Assembly: GCA_963555705.1 (NCBI GenBank)
Contig: OY743190.1
Span: 23,257,491 to 23,321,490, forward strand
DNA: 64,000 nucleotides
Origin: Ligustrum vulgare
Taxonomy: Eukaryota; Streptophyta; Magnoliopsida; Lamiales; Oleaceae
Reading direction: 5' to 3'
The first letter of the stretch is position 1. Each line of letters starts with the position of its first letter. Shown here piece by piece: positions 11,960 through 23,389 of the stretch. Made by a program: the position numbers and the translations under genes. The notes beneath the pieces are model-generated. The model made no database searches. It was not told where the DNA came from and saw nothing but the letters and a program-made list of their open reading frames with translations.

Positions 11960-13782
11960 CTATTGACAATAAATTGATCAACATTATTTTTAAAAAATGC
12001 TTTAACTTGTGTATTATCGTTCTAATCAAGAACTTTTTGGTAGCAAGTAATCTTCATATTTTTGTACTCCTCGCTTCACAGCAATGAGTTCTTTTCTATT
12101 TGTTTCATACCTCGTTTCAACTTCTTTGAATGTTCCTGATGTATATCCTGCATGTATTTCAGGACAAGAACAATTCTTTTCATATTTATATTCTTTATGA
12201 TTCTTTTTTTACCTTAAGTACTGCTCCCTAGTAGTTATCTGAAGCGTCAGTTTCAAAGATAAAGAAATCTTCTTTATGTGGAATAATAAGTTTTGGTAGA
12301 TTTTTTAATTCTTCTTTTACCTTCCTGATATTTTTGCGATCTTGTTCCTCCCAAGACCACATTACATTTTTCCTTAATTTTGGAAAAAAATAATTTTTTA
12401 ACTTGGCACAATTTTCAATAAATCTTTTAGCATAATTTAATATACTGAGGAAACTTTGTAAATGTTTTTTTATCTTTGATTTCTTCAGGAAAATCTTGAA
12501 ATTTTTCACCAATATGAGATTGCAGTTGCAATTCTCCTTCTTTTATAAATAATCCAAGAAATTTTATCTCTATTTTAGCTATCTCAGCTTTCTTTTGAGA
12601 AAGTGTAATACCATGTTTTTTCATGATAAAACAAAATTTTTCAAGATGTTCAATATATTCGTTCATATCTTTTAAATGAATAAGTAAATCATCTATGTAG
12701 AAAATACAAAAATGAGTAATATGTTTTATTACCTCATCCATTCTTCTTTGAAATATCTGTGGTGCATTTTTCAATCCAAATGACATTACATTCCATTCAA
12801 ATTGGTCTAAAGGATTAGGAGTGCTAAATGCAGTTAAAAATTTGCTATCTTCTGTGAGCATAATTTGCCAAAATTCTGATTTACAATCGAACTTTGAAAA
12901 AATCTTCTTGTTTTGTACTTGTTTAATAAGGATGTCCTTATTTGGAAAGTAATATCCATCAAATTTTGTAACTTCGTTTAGCCTTTTATAGTTAATCACC
13001 ATTCTGGCTTTTCCTCTTTTTATTTCACTATGTTTCCTAACCATAAATACTGGACTACTATGTGGACTTTTACTAGGCCTAATTAGTTTGACTTCTAGTA
13101 ATTCTTTTATTTGGACTTTAAATTCCTCTTGGTCGTCAACACTGTATTTCATCAGTTTAACTCTTACTACAGTATCTGATTTTATAAGCTCTATCTTGGC
13201 TTTAGCCTTATCTGTATCCGATTTTTCTAATGGATTTTCAGAATAAGTTTCAGAAATTTCTTTTCTAAGTTTTTTTAATTTATCTTCTATTGTCATTTTT
13301 ATCACATTAATTGGTTTAAATTTTTCTGTACTCCAACATCCACCACGTTGGGTTGAGGAGCTCTGATGATTAATTTCTTTGTAAGATATGCTTACGGCTC
13401 TTGTGATTTTAGGTGTAAATATCTCGTGTGCACAAGGTGTTGTGAACATATATTTATCAATAAATTGAGTAAAAGACGCATATTTTAATATGAAATTTTG
13501 CCCTAATAAAATATCAGATCCAATTGTAGTTGACATATATATATATATATTATCAATAAATACTTCTGTAAAAGATATTAGAAAAGGTATTTGTGTAGCA
13601 TATTTGCTATATATTATCTTGTTTTCTCCTGCTGTTGTAGCAGTTACAACTTTCTTTGAGTCATATTTCCAATATTCAGATGGTAATACATTTGGTAAGC
13701 AAAGGCTTATAGTACTTTCTGTATCTAAATAAGCATGAAATTTTATTTTACAATAATTTTTTAAAATTGAGTATAACTTCAA
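11960..13782 (-). pseudogene. Viral protease-like + reverse transcriptase + RNase H, broken
   Basis: The main frame, 13782-12427, opens with a protease-like segment (LDTEST near residue 20; DILLGQNFI near residue 100). A full RT palm/fingers region follows (ARMVINYKRLNEVTKFDGYY, SKFDCKSEFWQI, FGLKNAPQIFQRRMDE, FYIDDLLIH). The connection and start of RNase H (FIFETDASDNY) follow in another frame, 12512-12228. RNase H remnants reach about 11960 with several stops. The YIDD catalytic core is intact, but the frame is broken after the palm, so no functional polymerase can be made. Confidence 0.85.
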
Positions 13783-13809
13783 TATGTGGACTCATGGGAT
13801 TGGTATTTA

Positions 13810-14409
13810 TTATCCTCTCCATGGTAACAATGATCTCATATATTCATCTATCCTTGGTATAGTAACTGGATTTCCTTCAAGTGTTATTTTTATATATCCC
13901 TGACATATCTTGTAAGGGCTTGCTTTTCCAAGAAAGTTCATTCCTATTAATATAGATGTTTGGCTAAGTCCATAATTATCATCCTTATATAAGATTATTT
14001 TTGTTTTATGTTCACCTTGATTCTCTCCTATAATTATAAGAGGGAAACTCAGATATCTTTTTATTTCAAGGTTATATCCTAAATAATCTTTAAAGACATA
14101 TTTTTGTGGTAACTCATAATCTTGTAGGTGGCTAACAAATTTAGCATATACATTGTTTTTATCTGCTCCTGTATCTATATGAATAAGAAGATCATTCTTG
14201 ATCCCTTCTTGGCTGATATATCTAGTCCTGATATAATATTGTGAGCTTGCTGGTTCATCAATACTTTGGTTTTTAAGTCGTTCTATATTAACATTTCCTC
14301 TAGGTGTGAATCTTGCAATAATATTTTCTCCTTGTAGCCTCACACTACCTTTTCTTATTATTCTTCCTTCAGAATTAATTTCTTTAGCTTGTTTGTGAAA
14401 ATCAAGCAT
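13810..14409 (-). pseudogene. Viral aspartic-protease-like domain (first of two)
   Basis: A 199-residue frame has LLIHIDTGADKNNVYAKF (DTG at about 79-81) and, 70 residues on, SILIGMNFLGKASPYKICQG. This is the spacing of a retropepsin: active-site DTG, then hydrophobic-hydrophobic-G. It lies between the movement protein and the protease-like start of the RT frame. The next frame has its own DT-x-S and ILLGQNF pair, so two such domains stand in tandem. Confidence 0.6.
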
Positions 14410-14459
14410 TATTTGTTCTGGTATTGTAACTTCATGTTCCTTATATTTTCTAGGTGGAA

Positions 14460-14996
14460 TTACTGTGCCAATTCATCAAAATCTTTGTGTATTATTATGT
14501 TATCTGTTGCTTTCCTTAAATTGCTATGATAGCTAGTACTAAAAGCAAATATTGATTTTATGCTTATACTAATAGCCTTACTTTTATGTAACATTTTCAA
14601 ATTTCCAATTCTATAATAGAGATTGAAACTTTGGTCTATATTTTCATCTGTTATTGAGATCGTATAATTTGGTTTTATTGTAAATATTATCTTCTGATAA
14701 ACTAGATTTCCTACAACAGTTCCTAATCGAGCATCTATAGGATCTTGTAGAATTCTGTTATCCATGCAATAAATTTCAATGGGTATATTCATACATTCTC
14801 TAAAGATTCCTTTAATCATAACTTGGATTCCTCCAATTTTAATAAATTTTAACTTCTTCCTAATATTTTCTGGGATATTGGATAATTTTTGTTTTACCCA
14901 TTCTTTAGTAATTATTGGGATCCTGGTTTTTCCCACTACATCTTCTATGTTAATTGGGATTTCTTTATAATTCATACTTACAATTGTTTTGTTCAT
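14460..14996 (-). pseudogene. Caulimovirid movement protein (30K type) region
   Basis: The 178-residue frame carries the pattern of plant-virus 30K movement proteins of the caulimovirid branch: ENIRKKLKFIKIGGIQVMIK, then IDARLGTVVGNLVYQKIIF. In the family these proteins form tubules or gate plasmodesmata for cell-to-cell movement. It is separated from the following protease-like frame by one frame change. It lies downstream of the coat/zinc-knuckle region, the reverse of the badnavirus order. Confidence 0.75.
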
Positions 14997-15289
14997 CTTA
15001 GGGAGTATTCCTAAGAATCCTTGATGAAATACATCTTTTTCTTGTAAGTCTAAGATTCTTTAAATTATCTCCTTATATCTTTTGCTATCAAATGCAATTT
15101 CTTGACAAATTCCTCATATTGAGTCTTCTACTACCTCAGTTGTTTCAATATCTAATATATATATATATATATTTTCTTCAGATTCTTCATCTAATGATGA
15201 TGTTTTCAACTCATAAATATTACTACATTCATTGTCTAAATCCTTAAAATACTCAATTGGTTCTATATCACTATCATCTATAAATTCTT

Positions 15290-17041
15290 CATAAACTTTG
15301 AGAGTTTTTATATTCTGTTTATCTTTTCTCTTAGGACATTGGGGGGCTATGTGTCATTCTTCATTACAAATGAAGCATCTACATTTTTTGATATATTTCT
15401 TTTTGGGCTTTTCAGACCAATTTCTTTTCTTGAAATATTTTTTATATGGCTTGAAGTTTCTTTTCTTAAACTTTTTAAAGTTTTTGAATCTTCTTTTATG
15501 TTTTTATATGGCTTATATTTCTTCTTATGACATCTAAATTGTTCTGTTTGATCTATATCTTTGTAACAACATCAATAATTCTTCCTTATCTCATATGCTT
15601 TTTTATTTTCTAGTACTTCTCTGCACCAAATATTTATCATTCTTTTTGTGAATTCAATTCTACTTCCAAGACTATTTATATATATTCCTTCTCCATCTCC
15701 TTCAGTTAATATTTTATTATATTCTTTTAGAGTGTATTTGGTATTGTTTAAAATGAGTTTTTTGAAATGAATAGTGATTTTTAGGAGAAATGATGGTTGA
15801 GATTTGGTTGAAAAGTAAAAAATTGTGGGCTTGACTTTTGATGGATTGTTGAGATTGAATACTGTAGAAAAATGAGAAAAATTTAATGGAAACCAAACGG
15901 GGGCTTAATAATTTAGTTCACCATGGGAATGATAATTTTGTGAAATAAGATCTTAAGATTGGCTTATTATCTGTATAATCTCCTTAGCTGATTGTATAGT
16001 ATAATTCTTGAAATTTACATGTATATCTTTCTGATTCGCACATATCGCATATTCTTAAATTTTCTATTGCAATCATTCCTTCATTATATTCATATTGTTT
16101 TATAGCTTCTTCATAATTGTGTATCTATCTCCCAAAAATTCTGTTCTGAGGCCTCTTTCCATCCTATTTAATATATATCTTATGCTTTGATCATTTAGAT
16201 TATTTCTATTATCTAATGCATCATTTTTGTTTTCTCCATATTTTATTCTTCTTTTTATATTTACAGGTAGATTTCTCCACCATTCTGATACTAAACATCT
16301 AAATGTATGTTCTATAAATCTAAAGGCTGTATATGTGTCTCATTTATTAAATTGTATTGCTAAATAAGTACTTTTTGTCCATGTTTCAATAGCTTTGTTT
16401 GTATCTACAAAGTCAAAATCTAACCATATTCCTGTTGTGTGAATTGGTTCATTATATGATTTTGTTGGATTAACTTCTTTTATGGATTGTTTTCTAATAT
16501 TTCCACTATATCTATTCTTGGTTTTCCTATATCTTTGGAATCCTTTTTTCTAGGTATGTAAGTTCCATATGGATTAGTTGTATCTTCATCACTACTAAAT
16601 TCTTCTTTTACGTTACTTGCAGACGAGTTTGTATTCATTTTATTATTTTCTACTTGTTTTGCTAATTCTTCTAATTGATTTTTATATTTATCATATTCTT
16701 CTTCTGTAAATTCTAAGAATTTTCTTTCTAATTCTTCTACATCTGTTATCATAAATTGTTTTATTTCAGGTGTTTTTCCCTTTCCTTTATTTTTATTTTT
16801 AATTTTTCTTCTGTAATTTTGAGGAGGATTAATTATGATTTTATCTTTTCCTTTTAGATTTTTATCTAATATAACGTTTCCTATTTGTAAATTATATTCT
16901 AAATTTTCCAATTTCTTATTCATATCTTCAAATCCTTCGTTCAAATTATTTTTTGGTAAATAAGGATAACTTGATTTTTTATGTTTTTCTACATTTTTTT
17001 AGAAATTCTTCAATTATATTTCCTTCTTTTAATAAATTCAT
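15290..17041 (-). pseudogene. Viral coat-protein region with zinc knuckle, broken
   Basis: It starts at ATG 17041, about 25 nt after a primer-binding motif. After a frameshift it continues as a Lys/Glu/Asn-rich frame 16944-16480 (acidic and basic blocks, KNKGKGKTPEIKQ). Fragments run through 15905-16480 to a CX2CX4HX4C knuckle at about 15345-15390, which now contains a stop. A very acidic stretch follows toward 15130. This charged composition with a C-terminal CCHC is typical of caulimovirid capsid proteins. A MITE is inserted at 15730-15904. Confidence 0.65.
15730..15904. mobile_element. Tourist-like MITE nested in viral coat region
   Basis: A 175-bp insert is flanked by TTA (15727-15729 and 15905-15907). 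It has imperfect inverted ends: GAGTGTATTTGGTATTG and, inverted, GCCCCCGTTTGGTTTCC. It interrupts viral coat sequence, so it is younger than the viral integration. Confidence 0.65.
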
Positions 17042-17065
17042 TATGATTTTTTGGTTCGTTACAGG

Positions 17066-17077
17066 GCTCTGATACCA
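17066..17077 (-). promoter_or_regulatory. Primer-binding motif (initiator Met tRNA)
   Basis: The minus strand reads TGGTATCAGAGC, an exact match to the motif complementary to plant initiator-Met tRNA. Caulimovirids and many LTR elements use it to prime minus-strand DNA. Here it stands just ahead of the coat-protein ATG. Confidence 0.75.
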
Positions 17078-17099
17078 ATTTTACCAGGGTGCGCAGAAC

Positions 17100-17345
17100 A
17101 CACTCTCTATTTTCTTAGGGAATTATACGCGGAATTATAATCATCTTATGATTCTTGTCAAAAATATTTTTTCTTGTCTTATTTCGTTTATTTCTGTTAA
17201 TCTCAAATATTCAATATGTTGTTTAACGAATCTTTTAAGTTCTTCGTATAATTTTATAGCTCTGGTACATGATACTCCTTCAATACTAACTAATTATGTA
17301 TATTTTCTATGTAAACTCCTAATTAAATCTGTCATTTTTTCCTCA
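17100..17345 (-). pseudogene. Coding-like viral fragment upstream of the primer-binding motif
   Basis: A minus-strand frame from ATG 17339 has helical, charged sequence (TRAIKLYEELKRFVKQHIEYL) with one early stop. Its composition matches the viral ORFs and not the flanking A+T-rich DNA. It probably is the 3' part of the viral ORF preceding coat. The right viral boundary is placed just beyond it. Confidence 0.4.
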
Positions 17346-18212
17346 AGTATGTGGGGGTCGTAAACAGGCATAAATGTAATTAGGTAAAAATTAATTTTAT
17401 TATTTTGTTTTCAAAAAATATTATTTTGGGGAATAAATTGAAGTTGTTTTATAGTTAGATGACTTTGTTTGAAATTGAGGGTATTTGGGGAAGTTTGAAT
17501 TGTCAAAGGCTATTTATCAAATGTTTTAGTTTCAAAGTCTATTTCTCAAACTATTTATGTTGATAGGTCTATTTACGGGTATTTCCCTAAAAATTTCTCC
17601 AATTTTTCTTACACAAAAAAGGCTCAATTGAAGTGTTAAACAACAGTCGTTGATCTATATTCATAGCTGCCTATTGTAACAGGGTAGACAATTAAATCTA
17701 GATTTTAATTCAAATTCATATTTTTTTCTGCTAATAATCTTCTCGATTTTTCTCTCAATTTTCAAGTTTCTTCTCCTTTTCTTTTATTATTTTCAAATAA
17801 TTGTTTGCTATATTTATTGTTAACTAGTTTCACACTCGTGAGATGTACGGACATATTTATTGATAAAGTATAATGTACTGATACGAAACAATAGGAAAAA
17901 ATCAATAAAAAGTAACAGTAACGAGTGTAATTTTAAATAATAACAATTTTTAAGGATAACACATTTCATCTGAATTATTTGATCTTCCAGATATAGACTT
18001 GATAATTCGTTTGTACACGAAGATGAAATTTCATTTCTGGTATTAAAAATCTTGTTAAGAAATAACGGACTTATCGTGTTACACAAGCATATATACTCCA
18101 AGTTACTATTCATTACTCAAAATATAAGCATTACCTCCAAATTTTTGTATTAGCTCTCATCCATTAAAGAGACGAATCCAAAAACATGCATATGTAATAA
18201 GGACCTACCTAT
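17346..18212. other. A+T-rich intergenic DNA
   Basis: Between the viral insertion and the hAT-like element I see no convincing ORF, RNA gene or repeat. Confidence 0.5.
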
Positions 18213-18730
18213 AGAGGTATCAATCAGGGTGGTCCGTGCCGGTTCGGCCAGCTAACATGTGTTTGGTAATGGCCCGTGCGGAAAAAAGTCCACTCGCAGC
18301 GGGTTTACGGGTCGGTCCACTAATTTTGAATTACAACCCTGACTCGCCTACTTGCCCATCTGGGTTGAGACCATGCAGGTCACAGTTCGTTCCGGTTTGA
18401 CCCGTATGAATAAAAACATCAAACTTTTCATATTTATAATAACAATTTTTTTTGTTAAATTGCTAAATATGAAATGAACAAAATTTCAAATTTATATTTT
18501 TAATTGTTCAAATTTAAATTTTAAAATTTTTTTAATTATTTTTTAATTATTTCACGGGCTAGTTGGTTCACTGCTGCCCTTGAAGGTATGACTCATGAAA
18601 CTCGTTGTTCACACTTTCTCGACCCATGAACCGCCCGCACGGGTTACGGGTTGGGACGTGGTTCCAAGTCGATCCGGGCCGATTTTCACCGGTTTGGTTG
18701 GCTCGTCCGTCTGTCTGTCTTGACACCTCT
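18213..18730. mobile_element. hAT-like non-autonomous element
   Basis: The ends carry an inverted AGAGGTRTCAA motif, followed inward on both sides by G+C-rich sequence of the GGCCGGTTCGG / CGGCCCGGATCG type. The ~520-bp body has an A+T-rich centre. This resembles the common plant hAT MITEs whose ends read like GGGGTGTCAA plus CCGG-rich sequence. I could not find a clear 8-bp target duplication. Confidence 0.4.
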
Positions 18731-19689
18731 TCAGTGATTGGGTATCTACAATCATGACAAAGGAAGCATTCCGAATAGAAATATGTCCCCATGCATCCTA
18801 AATAATTTTCATACCCAATTTAGCGATTGCAACCACCACATACTCTGCAAAACGATGGAGCATATGCACACAAGATTAGTCATATCTTGCCAAGCTAAAG
18901 CTTTCCATTGATTGTGAGCTCGCTTATCCAATTCATGCATATACAAGGTTTTTTTAAAAGCTCAATAGATCATTGAATGGATCAAATTGATATATTGGTG
19001 CGAGTTTGTGTTACTAAGCAATTTTCACACTTTAGAGACTTACCAAAAAATTCAAATGTCAATTTAAGTTATACAAATATTTGAACAAAATTATAGGAAG
19101 CAGTTTATGCCGTCTGCATCTTCGTCATCCTCATCTTATAGAGAGATTAAATCTGGTAGAACCCCACGGGTCCTGAGAGACTGTTGTAGGACCATCGGAA
19201 TTTTCGGCTTCAAATTCTTTGTTGGACTCTTTTTGTATGATTTTGTTTTGGTTATTTGATACTTATTGACCGTGGAGAGATCGTTGATTCTGGATTGAAT
19301 CTTGAGGGCGGCAAGCATTTTTCATCATCCGTTGTTTTCCAATATTTTTAGCTCATACTCTGTGATTATTTGTAGGGGTGAACAAAATTTGGTTTGATAA
19401 ATGTAAAAGTTACAAACAAATGCCATAAATGCATAAGGTCATTTTGGAAGGGTTTGGAGGCAGGAAAATCTTTTTGACGGCTATTCTGCCTTTATATAGA
19501 AATATAGAATATAAATACAGAATATGGATATAGATATAGATATAATATAGAATATAGATAGTTATAGATATAGAATATAGTTATAGATAGATATATATTA
19601 TCTAATTAACTATATAAAAAATTTAATGGTTCAGTAAAATATTTATATGGAATCAGGTAGATCGTACTTATGGTTATTTTTCTGGTACT
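18731..19689. other. A+T-rich intergenic DNA with ATAGATATAG-type simple repeat
   Basis: No supported gene. About 19495-19610 is a degenerate tandem of ATAGAATATAGATATAG-like units. Confidence 0.5.
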
Positions 19690-20003
19690 TTATTTATCAT
19701 TCTTTTTACTATTCAAATGATAGATGATAATAATATTTTTATAATTTATACATTTTTATACAATGAATGAAATAAATAAATTTTAAATGATCTTCAATTA
19801 CGCGAGTTATTATTTTTCATTTCTGCATTAGTTGATTATTATTTAAATTATCCTTTTCTTTTTCCAAATTATAGTATCATTTTATTATTTTTCTATTTAT
19901 TTCATTATACACATGTTCTACATATAATAAAAAAATAGAAAATATTGAATTCGCAATTATATGTTTCGACATAATATCGTGCATCGCATATGTGAAACAC
20001 TAG
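19690..20003 (+). mobile_element. Helitron-like 3' end, copy 1
   Basis: About 310 bp recurs at 29735-30075 in the same orientation. Both copies end with a short palindrome (CGACATAATGTCG in copy 2) and then GTGAAACACTAG|T. Helitrons end in CTRR preceded by a hairpin and insert before T. The fit is reasonable, but the stem is A+T-rich and short, so this stays tentative. Confidence 0.4.
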
Positions 20004-20092
20004 TATATTTAAAAGTAAAGTAGTGATTTAGTGTGAAACATTGCGCAGGTGAAACACTAGTATATTTAAAAATAAAGTAGTGATTAAGTATG
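19992..20092. repeat. 57-bp tandem duplication
   Basis: GTGAAACACTAGTATATTTA plus the following ~35 bp occurs twice in a row (19992-20048 and 20049-20092, second copy slightly shorter). It straddles the Helitron-like terminus. Confidence 0.75.
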
Positions 20093-20514
20093 AACACAGT
20101 ATGGTTAATTATTTAGTTAATTAATACATGTTTGACTATAAAATGGTTAACAACTTGGTTTATATTTGTTTGGTTAATGCATGTTTGACTATTTAAGTTT
20201 GCATTTGCATTATATTCGAACCACTATTATATTTACCTAAGTTTATTAAATTTTTTACATTTTTAATTTTTAATTATTTATTTTTTAAATTAAATTGTTA
20301 ATGTATTTTTTATTGCAACAGTTTTCTGAATATATATTTTAAAATTTATTTCTCGCTCTCCTTTTTTTTTTTTTTTTAATAGACATTATTTTCAAACTTA
20401 TTATGTAATTGATTAAATCTTTATCTTATTTTAACTATTTACAACTTTTTCACTTAAATATTCTATTTGATCTTTTTATATTCTATTTGAGAATTGTTTG
20501 TACTTTGTATCTGA
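20093..20514. other. A+T-rich DNA
   Basis: It contains short repeats of GTTAATGCATGTTTGACTAT type and a poly(T) run near 20360-20378. I see no gene. Confidence 0.5.
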
Positions 20515-21423
20515 TGCTTTAAAAATTCCTAATCTTGACGTGGTTAGATCTGGAGTTACTTGATCACTCAAAAAAATGAATGGATTAATCTTGGATGACC
20601 TGCAAAAAAGGAGAGAAAGATTCTCCCTATCGCCCCTCCGGTGTAGAATTAGTTTTCTGGAGAGAGAAAAGTAGAAAAATAAATATATAATTTTAAAACT
20701 ATATTAATGATGAATCAAATAATATTCAATCAGAGGAACTGTATTTATATGGCTTAAAAGCACGTAACCTTCCCCTATAATAAGAAAGAGTTAAGGATTG
20801 AACTTCCCCTTTTTTGGGGTTCTTTCCTTATGGAGAGCATCTTATCTTGAGGCCCAAGAATGTGGCTCATTCATGAAGCCCATAGACAAAGGATGACTCG
20901 AGGCTTGATTGTGTGGGCTTTTGGACTGATGAGACAGGGATGGGCCGACCTAAAAACCTATGGTAAAGCAAGATAGGAAAGTGTACTCTTGGAATGTGCC
21001 TGGACATGAGGGCCGACCTATGGACATCTTAAGAGGAGGATCCAGTGAGGTCGGGCAATATGCCCAGCCTATAGCTCTTAACTGGAAGACCTGTAATATT
21101 CGAGCTCATAGCCCATATTCCTATTCTTAAATGACGTGATCGGGAATTCATACCAATCATTGGCCCCCGTGCATTAGAGATCAGGACAAGATCTCTGGGC
21201 GCATGAGTATCTGACAGCTATCATGCGTTTTTGCCAACTAATGGACTATAATACTTTGATGCAATGAATAGTCTTTCTTTAGATATATGACATGTGGTAG
21301 GAGTTAGGGTGGAGATTTTGAAATGATTCCCGCCAATTTTTCCTAAATATGTGGTCCCCATAGCCTCATTATCTTTACTTTACGAATTTGTGTGAGATCA
21401 AAGAACTCCTCGGAAAACTAGCA
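20515..21423 (-). repeat. 3' LTR of the Tat element
   Basis: About 909 bp. The first ~400 bp match the right LTR at 29304-29731, including TTAGTTTTCTGGA and TCTTATCTTGAGGCCCAAGA blocks. It begins TG (20515) and probably ends CA (21423). A purine-rich tract (minus strand AGAAGGGGAGG) abuts that end, as expected for the plus-strand primer. Confidence 0.65.
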
Positions 21424-21514
21424 CGACCTCCCCTTCTACAAAAAAATACTTGCACTTTAGGTAAGCTCAACCTATCTCAACCCTCATTAATTTTATTATT
21501 TATTCTGGGAAGAT

Positions 21515-23180
21515 ATGGTGAGGCAAGTTACAGTAGATGACCTTAGGGATGTAGAAAACTTAGACGAACCTTTAGAGGTCAAGCCTTTAGGTTTCTACCA
21601 GCACCTGCCTAGTCCTCAAGAGGGTGAGTCTGACAATGGAGAAGAGGTTGAGGATAATTCTCAGTTATGTAGGGAACCGAGGCAAGCAGACCTTGAACTT
21701 TTGACCTATTATAACAAAATGAAAGAACATATGGTCGAGGTGGACATGGGGAGATATAGGTTATCCGTGGGTTATACAGCTAGGATCCTGGAGAAGGACG
21801 AGCTATCTTACCATTTTCGGGAAGGGGAGGTTGTAGTTTACCACGAGGCCTTAATGGACGGGCTAATTAGATTATCTTGGATCACTTTTTTGTTGAATTC
21901 TTGCTAATCGCAAGCATATTACCAGGTCTGCTCACCCTTAACGGATGGAGGATACTTGTATATTTTTTATTTTGTGTAGCAATCTTGGGATTGAACCTAC
22001 GGCCAGTATTTGTAAACATCGATGTAACTGCTTTGTCTACTTGAGCGGGAAGGGTAGATTTGAGGTCCCTTTCGTCCCTTCCTCCATCAAGTACTGGAAG
22101 GAGAAACTTTTCTTTATAATGCCGAGAGAGGGAGAGACCATCTTTTGGCCAATGTTTAGGTGGTCAGACGTAGATAGTTTCAATAGGGTATGGAACTTGA
22201 GTGAGAAGACCATAACTGAGCTTATGGAAAATGCAGTAAGGGTGTGTGATTTTGGTTTGTTGGCCGAGGAGGCCAATGACCTTGTCAATAATGAAATCCT
22301 TGACATGGCCGGTCTTGACCTTTAGCTCAGTAGGGTTCGGCCTCTAAAATTACGAAATTAAGAAATTAATTTAACTTACTACCTCCTACATTAAGTATGA
22401 GTGTTTGTTATGAGATCTGACCTTCCCAATTTTTTCTTACCAGGAATGGCATTCAATTATGAGGTGTTGAAGAATGATGCTATGGAAAAAGCCCAGGGCT
22501 CAAAGGCCAAATGTGCTGAGGACAGGATTACCCAGAAATGTCCTCAGAAAAGAACAAAGACTGGACCCTCAGGTCCGAACTAAACTTCTCAATCCAATGA
22601 CGAGGTTCTTCGCCCCAGGATGGATAGGCAGCAAAAGGGTCAGGCTCTATGTTTATTTGTTTTTGTAGAAAATTTCTCTAACTTTATTTCCTGATGCTCA
22701 GCATTACTCGAGGAGTTTCCTTGGAAAGCGTTGAATGGGGTGAGACGGCCAACCAATTGGTTCATTCCGTGTAATATGAGGCCACAAGGGCTAATGTTGT
22801 GGAGGAGAAGATAAGGAAGGCTCTGGCAGATCTTGATATCGCTGTAAAAGAGTGCGACTCATCTCGAGAAGAGGTCGCCAAGCTCACTAAGGAAGTATTC
22901 CAAGCCCAAGAAGAAGAGGTTCAGGCTTGGGCATCTGCAGCGGAGGCTTTCAAGGGGTCAGAGGAGTATAAGATGGCCCTTGGCAATTACGCCATGGAGT
23001 CTTATACTTAGGACATCAAGCAAGCCTAAGCAGGATGTCTTTTGAAGGCTCCCGAGCGTGATCCTAGCCCGATGGCAGAGTTTCCTTTGGGTACTGATGA
23101 TCTCGACTTGACTCCATTTGAGGAGGAGGATGAATGTGAAGTGGTCGAGGACAATGTAGAAGGCAGTGAACTTGAGGTCT
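21515..23180 (+). pseudogene. Antisense ORF of the Tat element (putative gypsy-type transposon protein)
   Basis: It is read opposite to gag-pol. Frames 21515-21907 and 21945-22325, with further pieces to 23180, form one decayed gene. The middle part (VPFVPSSIKYWKEKLFFI, WPMFRWSDVDSFNRVW) resembles the plant putative gypsy-type transposon domain. A coiled coil follows (22799-23011, ALADLDIAVKECDSSREEV) and an acidic C-terminus (~23100-23180). Tat-lineage elements often carry such an ORF between integrase and 3' LTR. Its function is unknown. Stops and frame changes break it. Confidence 0.6.
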
Positions 23181-23389
23181 AAATTTTGTAAAAAAATTTA
23201 TAATGCTTTTACCCGGGGTATGCCTCGTGGACTGCCTATACTTTTGAATATTGTAAATGGAATTTCTGGACTTTTCGTTAAGTACGTGCTTTTTACTTGG
23301 GTTATTCGTAAATTTTTGAAAGATCGGGCATGCAAGCCGACCTTAAATTTTTTTTGTATAAAGGAGGGGTCAAGCCCTTGACTTCGTAA

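Larger units (their letters stand above)
8811..17345 (-). other. Endogenous caulimovirid (pararetrovirus) insertion, decayed
   Basis: One minus-strand viral-type module spans about 8.5 kb. Order: coat-protein region with zinc knuckle, 30K-type movement protein, two protease-like domains, reverse transcriptase, RNase H, TAV-like ORF, then a TATA promoter with leader and two more ORFs. The layout has no LTRs, so it is not an LTR retrotransposon. Coat before movement protein, with a separate downstream ORF before the promoter, recalls cavemoviruses/solendoviruses. Because the promoter lies after the last gene, the copy is a linearised, permuted form of a circular genome. Numerous stops and frameshifts show an inactive fossil. 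Neither end has an obvious target duplication. Confidence 0.85.

Noticed and set aside
8811..17345. Interpretation of this block as a Ty3/gypsy element
   Set aside because: No LTRs or integrase. A movement-protein domain, TAV-like ORF and terminal promoter point to a caulimovirid.
18568..18792. Minus-strand 74-codon frame
   Set aside because: It lies in the G+C-rich end of a hAT-like element and the composition explains the openness.
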